Assembly: GCF_024580735.1 (NCBI RefSeq)
Contig: NZ_JANIJX010000006.1
Span: forward strand, 1 to 64,000
Direction of reading: 5' to 3'
Source of the DNA: Brevibacterium moorei
GTDB taxonomy: Bacteria; Actinomycetota; Actinomycetes; Actinomycetales; Brevibacteriaceae
DNA: 64,000 nt
Shown: in pieces, positions 61,355 through 64,000 of the stretch
How the letters are laid out: every line of letters starts with the position of its first letter
Numbering within the stretch: the stretch's first letter is position 1
The notes under the pieces: model-generated
Told to the model about the DNA's origin: nothing
Seen by the model: the letters and a program-made list of their open reading frames with translations, nothing else
The model's database searches: none
Made by a program: the position numbers and the translations under genes

Positions 61355-61934
61355 CAAGGCCGGGTGGCTGACGATCCCGTACATCACGGTCACGGGCATC
61401 GTCGACATACGCTTCCGGCGCCCGCCGGAAAGCGAGAGCAAGGCCAAGTACAAATCGCTCCCTGGATCTACGCCGCGTCTCTTCAATGCGACGGCGACAT
61501 TGAATCCGAGCGACACGATCTTCGTGGCCGAGGGTGAAGGCGATGCCATGGTCCTGGCGCAATGCGGGCTAAACGCCGTAGGCGTTCCCGGTGCCAGTAA
61601 CTGGTCACGGAAATTCGCATTGACCCTGGCCGGGTTCAAGGACGTGTGTATCTGCCGCGATAACGACGCGGCCGGCGAAAAGCTGGCCGGGAATATCGCC
61701 AAGGATATTGAGGCGTCACGGACGGTCGTCTTTGACGAGAAAGATGTCACCGATTTTTACCTGGCACATGGCCGCGAGGCTTTGCTCGAAAAGCTTAAGC
61801 CCGAAGAAGACGAAGGAGATGATGACTACGACGAATATGGCTATGCCGAAGAAGCCGACACACAAGCTGAAGATTTCGATTGGGAACCTGTCGAAGGGTT
61901 TGAAGGGGACGCTGAGGATCAAGGACCTCAATGA
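61170..61934 (+). CDS. Toprim-domain primase protein
   Basis: A 254-residue reading frame with the Toprim fold of DnaG-like primases: AYEYWTGESRGLSDETIRRF (N-terminal part), FVAEGEGDAMVLAQCG (the catalytic Glu) and CRDNDAAG (DxD-type metal site). The C-terminal 55 residues are acidic. No ribosome binding site precedes the GTG at 61170, and the first about 20 residues look meaningless; it is probably expressed as a fusion with the zinc-binding frame by a +1 shift somewhere between about 61206 and 61265. Confidence 0.8.
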   Translation: MPSSSRKKRLASAANRFHRNLFRPESLSAYEYWTGESRGLSDETIRRFMLGVVGSDDREYGDKAGWLTIPYITVTGIVDIRFRRPPESESKAKYKSLPGSTPRLFNATATLNPSDTIFVAEGEGDAMVLAQCGLNAVGVPGASNWSRKFALTLAGFKDVCICRDNDAAGEKLAGNIAKDIEASRTVVFDEKDVTDFYLAHGREALLEKLKPEEDEGDDDYDEYGYAEEADTQAEDFDWEPVEGFEGDAEDQGPQ

Positions 61935-62097
61935 GGACGGCGTGGAGCATGAAAGCTTCGGGCCGGTATACGGCGACAAGGCCCTGATCTTCGAGCCCAT
62001 CCTCGAAGATATCGAGGATGAAGCGACGAGGGAAATGATCGCCGAGTATGGCGGCTTCATGGTAGAGACGAACGAGGTCGTCATTGACAAGCGATAA
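61822..62097 (+). CDS. Unknown small protein, prophage
   Basis: A 91-residue protein with a basic start (KPTHKLKISIGNLSKGLKG) and acidic end (EDIEDEATREMIAEYGG). AAGGAG lies 3 nt before the ATG. It overlaps the primase gene's acidic tail by 113 nt in another frame, an unusually long overlap; a later ATG at 61837 or 61843 is possible. Confidence 0.55.
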   Translation: MTTTNMAMPKKPTHKLKISIGNLSKGLKGTLRIKDLNEDGVEHESFGPVYGDKALIFEPILEDIEDEATREMIAEYGGFMVETNEVVIDKR

Positions 62098-62626
62098 GGA
62101 GACTACGTTCGTCGGAGTCGCCGGGCTCAAGGGCTCGGGCAAGACGACGTTTGGCAAGATCCTCGCCGACAAGATCCACGTCCCTGTCATGCACCTGGCC
62201 GATCCGATCAAGAAGATCGTTCGCGATGCCAACCCCGGCTCTAGCCAGGGCCTGCTGCTGTCGTCGTGCGACGACGATCTGGAAGCTAAGCGGCTGCACG
62301 ACCGCTACCGGCCGAGCCTCATCGCCGTCGGCGAAGGCATCCGGGAATACTGCCCCGACTTCTGGGTCCAATGCCTGATCCATGACGCCGAAGGCGCGGA
62401 CATCGTCATCGTCCCCGATGTCCGACTGCCGGTCGAGGCCGGACTCATGGACGTCATCGTCTATGTCGAGCGGCCGGGCGTCGTATCCGATGGCTCGGAT
62501 ACAGAGCGGGACATGAGCCGATACGCGTCAATGACCGTCTACAACGACGGAACGCTACGCGACCTTGAGCGCAAAGCCGCTGAGGTCATTAACGAATTAG
62601 GACTGAAGGAGCGAGTTGTCTTTTAA
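62084..62626 (+). CDS. Deoxynucleoside monophosphate kinase-like protein, prophage
   Basis: A 180-residue P-loop kinase. Walker A is GLKGSGKTTFGKIL, with the Asp-rich segment VIVPDVRLPVEA and a later R..RYASMTVYNDG lid-like part. It resembles phage dNMP kinases (T4 gp1-like). The TTG start has GAGG 6 nt upstream and overlaps the previous gene by 14 nt. Confidence 0.82.
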   Translation: MTSDKETTFVGVAGLKGSGKTTFGKILADKIHVPVMHLADPIKKIVRDANPGSSQGLLLSSCDDDLEAKRLHDRYRPSLIAVGEGIREYCPDFWVQCLIHDAEGADIVIVPDVRLPVEAGLMDVIVYVERPGVVSDGSDTERDMSRYASMTVYNDGTLRDLERKAAEVINELGLKERVVF

Positions 62627-62855
62627 CCCGGAAGCCTTTGAGAAGGCCCTCAATGATGCGCCGCGTCGCGGTATGCACCCGATCGATGCGCTGCTGCTCG
62701 ACCTCGACGGTGACGACAGGACATTCGTCGAGATGATCCTGCGAGACAAGACCGTGTATACGGCAGGGGCCGTGGCCGACGCATTGACTGCGGCTGGCGC
62801 CAGGGGAATCGGTCGCCAGCAGGTCAAATCATGGAGGGAAAGGGAGTGCCGATGA
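62616..62855 (+). CDS. Unknown small protein, possible HTH, prophage
   Basis: A 79-residue protein (NPEAFEKALNDAPRRGMHPI; RGIGRQQVKSWRERECR) that ends with a basic helix compatible with nucleic-acid binding. AAGGAG lies about 4 nt before the TTG start. Its stop overlaps the next ATG (ATGA). Confidence 0.6.
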   Translation: MSFNPEAFEKALNDAPRRGMHPIDALLLDLDGDDRTFVEMILRDKTVYTAGAVADALTAAGARGIGRQQVKSWRERECR

Positions 62856-63079
62856 GCACGTCGGAGACATCATCATCACTAACCGTCGGAGGATTCGGGA
62901 CGCTGCTCGGCCTAGTCCTGGCGCTGTGCATCCTGCTCGGCGCCCCGGCATGGGCGACGACCATATTCGCGTGGCTCATCGTCGGCCTCTCGGCCGTCGG
63001 TCTCCTCATCATCATCGTCGGACTCGGCATCGTGACGACGGTGCTAACGCTTAACGGGAGGAGCAAGCGTGGCAATTGA
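62852..63079 (+). CDS. Small two-helix membrane protein, prophage
   Basis: A 75-residue protein with two membrane helices (about 14-35 and 42-64) and a basic C-terminus NGRSKRGN. GGGAG lies 5 nt before the ATG at 62852. Function unknown, possibly a holin-like or membrane-docking protein, but no lysis gene is adjacent. Confidence 0.65.
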   Translation: MSTSETSSSLTVGGFGTLLGLVLALCILLGAPAWATTIFAWLIVGLSAVGLLIIIVGLGIVTTVLTLNGRSKRGN

Positions 63080-64000
63080 TTTCGACAAGCTTCAGGACAG
63101 TCTCGCGGGAGCGGGCGGCGGTTACAGAACGGTGGCAGAAGGTGGTGAAGGGGAAATTGACACCCCGAGGTTCCCATCGCCCGTCACTGACTTCGACGGT
63201 ATCCTCCGGGAAGCCGGTTTCGATCCAGCTGAGTACGAGCTCGCATCGACACCGAGGGTGTCGACCTGGGATGCTCAGACGCCGGAGGGCCTCAAGCGTC
63301 TTTACTCGTACCGCATCTCAGTGCGGAAGATCATCGACGGCATTGCCGAGGATGACATCGAGGCGGCGCGGCTCCGCATCCAGAACCGCGAACTGCCGCC
63401 GGTCTTCTTTATGGGCGACACCGACCTCCCCGAGGTCTCGGCCGTGGTCAACATGGCCGACGCCCAGATCGCCAAGAGTGAAGGCGGTGGCATCTCCGGG
63501 CTGACAGACCGCATCCTCAACGGCCTGGAGAATATCCAGGCCTGGCTGGACCGTTGCCGGTTGAGCTACAACGTCTCCGAGCTGATCCTCGTCAACAACG
63601 GTGACGTCCTGGAGAACATCGCAGGCAACTACGCCTCACAGCAGTTCACGGTCGAAGGGAATCTGCGACAGCAGATGAACTATGCCCTGGACTTCTGGGA
63701 TCTGTATGCCTCGGAGTTGCTGCCGCAGTTCGAGCGCAAACAGTTCGTCACCGTCCTCTCTAATCACGGGGAGCTTGGCCGGCTAGGCACGGCCAAGAAC
63801 CAGACGTCCGACTCCGACAACGCCGACGCCTTCTTGGCGGAAGCGTTGAAGCGGATCTACAAGGACAAGCCCGGCCTCGACGATATCCAATGGACGATCC
63901 CTCGCGACGAGATGAACGTCTATACAGAGACGGCAACCGGCGTCAAGCTCGCGTTCTGCCATGGCCACAAGATCAAGGGCTCGGACGCTCACGGCTTCGA
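63069..64000 (+). CDS. Calcineurin-like metallophosphoesterase, partial (runs off the window)
   Basis: At least 310 residues are visible. FFMGDTDLPEVSAVVNMADA is the region of the DxQ/GG-type start of this phage phosphoesterase family; LVNNGDVLEN contains the GD motif, TVLSNHGELG the NHG motif, and FCHGHKIKG the last His pair. Similar proteins are common in actinophage replication modules. GGAGGAG lies 5 nt before the GTG start at 63069. The C-terminus lies beyond 64 kb. Confidence 0.8.
   Translation, partial: MAIDFDKLQDSLAGAGGGYRTVAEGGEGEIDTPRFPSPVTDFDGILREAGFDPAEYELASTPRVSTWDAQTPEGLKRLYSYRISVRKIIDGIAEDDIEAARLRIQNRELPPVFFMGDTDLPEVSAVVNMADAQIAKSEGGGISGLTDRILNGLENIQAWLDRCRLSYNVSELILVNNGDVLENIAGNYASQQFTVEGNLRQQMNYALDFWDLYASELLPQFERKQFVTVLSNHGELGRLGTAKNQTSDSDNADAFLAEALKRIYKDKPGLDDIQWTIPRDEMNVYTETATGVKLAFCHGHKIKGSDAHGF

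Noticed and set aside
63076-63504. A second frame overlapping the metallophosphoesterase start
   Set aside because: Arg/Ser-rich translation without family features; the frame starting at GTG 63069 has a good binding site and clear motifs.

Overview
High-GC Actinomycetota chromosome, most likely Micrococcales or a close relative. The evidence is the GC-rich codon use and a set of actinobacterial markers: PspA with PspAA and PspAB, DUF3263, DUF3027, a DUF222/HNH (13E12-type) gene, a WXG100 protein, an XPB-type helicase with its helicase-associated partner, a DtxR-family regulator, and a GroEL2-type chaperonin behind a CIRCE operator. Several genes seem to start at or next to their transcription start, with a TANNNT -10 box six or seven bases before the start codon. 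The genus cannot be fixed from the sequence alone.

Layout. 1-9.9 kb: a cut-off gene, an MFS anion symporter, an SDR dehydrogenase, an ABC ATPase that has lost most catalytic motifs, two translationally coupled LacI-type regulators, trehalose synthesis (otsA-otsB), and a Ser/Thr kinase with a multi-pass membrane tail. 9.9-19 kb: a membrane-tethered DsbA-like protein, tRNA-Thr(UGU), an SPFH protein, an NCS2 purine permease, an amidohydrolase coupled to a ThrE-type exporter, uracil-DNA glycosylase and an aldehyde dehydrogenase. 19-26 kb: the HNH/DUF222 protein, DUF3263, LytR_C protein, cold-shock protein, groEL, an unknown membrane-anchored protein and an S4 protein. 26-34 kb (minus strand): envelope stress genes, namely pspA-pspAA-htpX-pspAB, WXG100, a response regulator / histidine kinase / HtrA protease triad resembling mycobacterial MprA-MprB-PepD, and a lipoprotein. 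34-43 kb: EamA transporter, XPB helicase and partner, a second cold-shock protein, DUF3027, MFS exporter, DUF456. 43-52.3 kb: serC and pdxH divergent, a DtxR-family regulator behind an iron-box-like site, two tandem NlpC/P60 wall hydrolases, an HNH protein, a universal stress protein, a polysaccharide deacetylase lipoprotein and a phosphotriesterase-family protein.

52.6 kb to the end: left part of a prophage or related integrated element. The boundary is a 46-bp 3' fragment of a tRNA-Arg(CCU) gene (52608-52653), the usual scar of a tyrosine integrase. The reading is that the repaired tRNA gene lies at the far end, outside the window. The visible part is a tightly overlapping, plus-strand replication and nucleotide module: small HTH protein, Cas4/RecB-like nuclease, Q-rich protein, DnaB-like ATPase, endonuclease VII, NrdH redoxin, ThyX, MazG-like protein, primase in two overlapping frames, dNMP kinase, metallophosphoesterase, and many very small proteins. 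No capsid, tail, lysis or integrase gene is visible.

The most interesting object is a 327-residue intein inside the prophage nuclease. It interrupts the protein directly after the catalytic D-L-K of the PD-(D/E)XK site, carries two LAGLIDADG motifs, begins with Gly instead of Cys/Ser, and has the Trp/Cys/Thr pattern of rare class 3 inteins. Other points to check are the degenerate ABC ATPase, the split primase, and a possible small RNA at about 47.66-47.88 kb.
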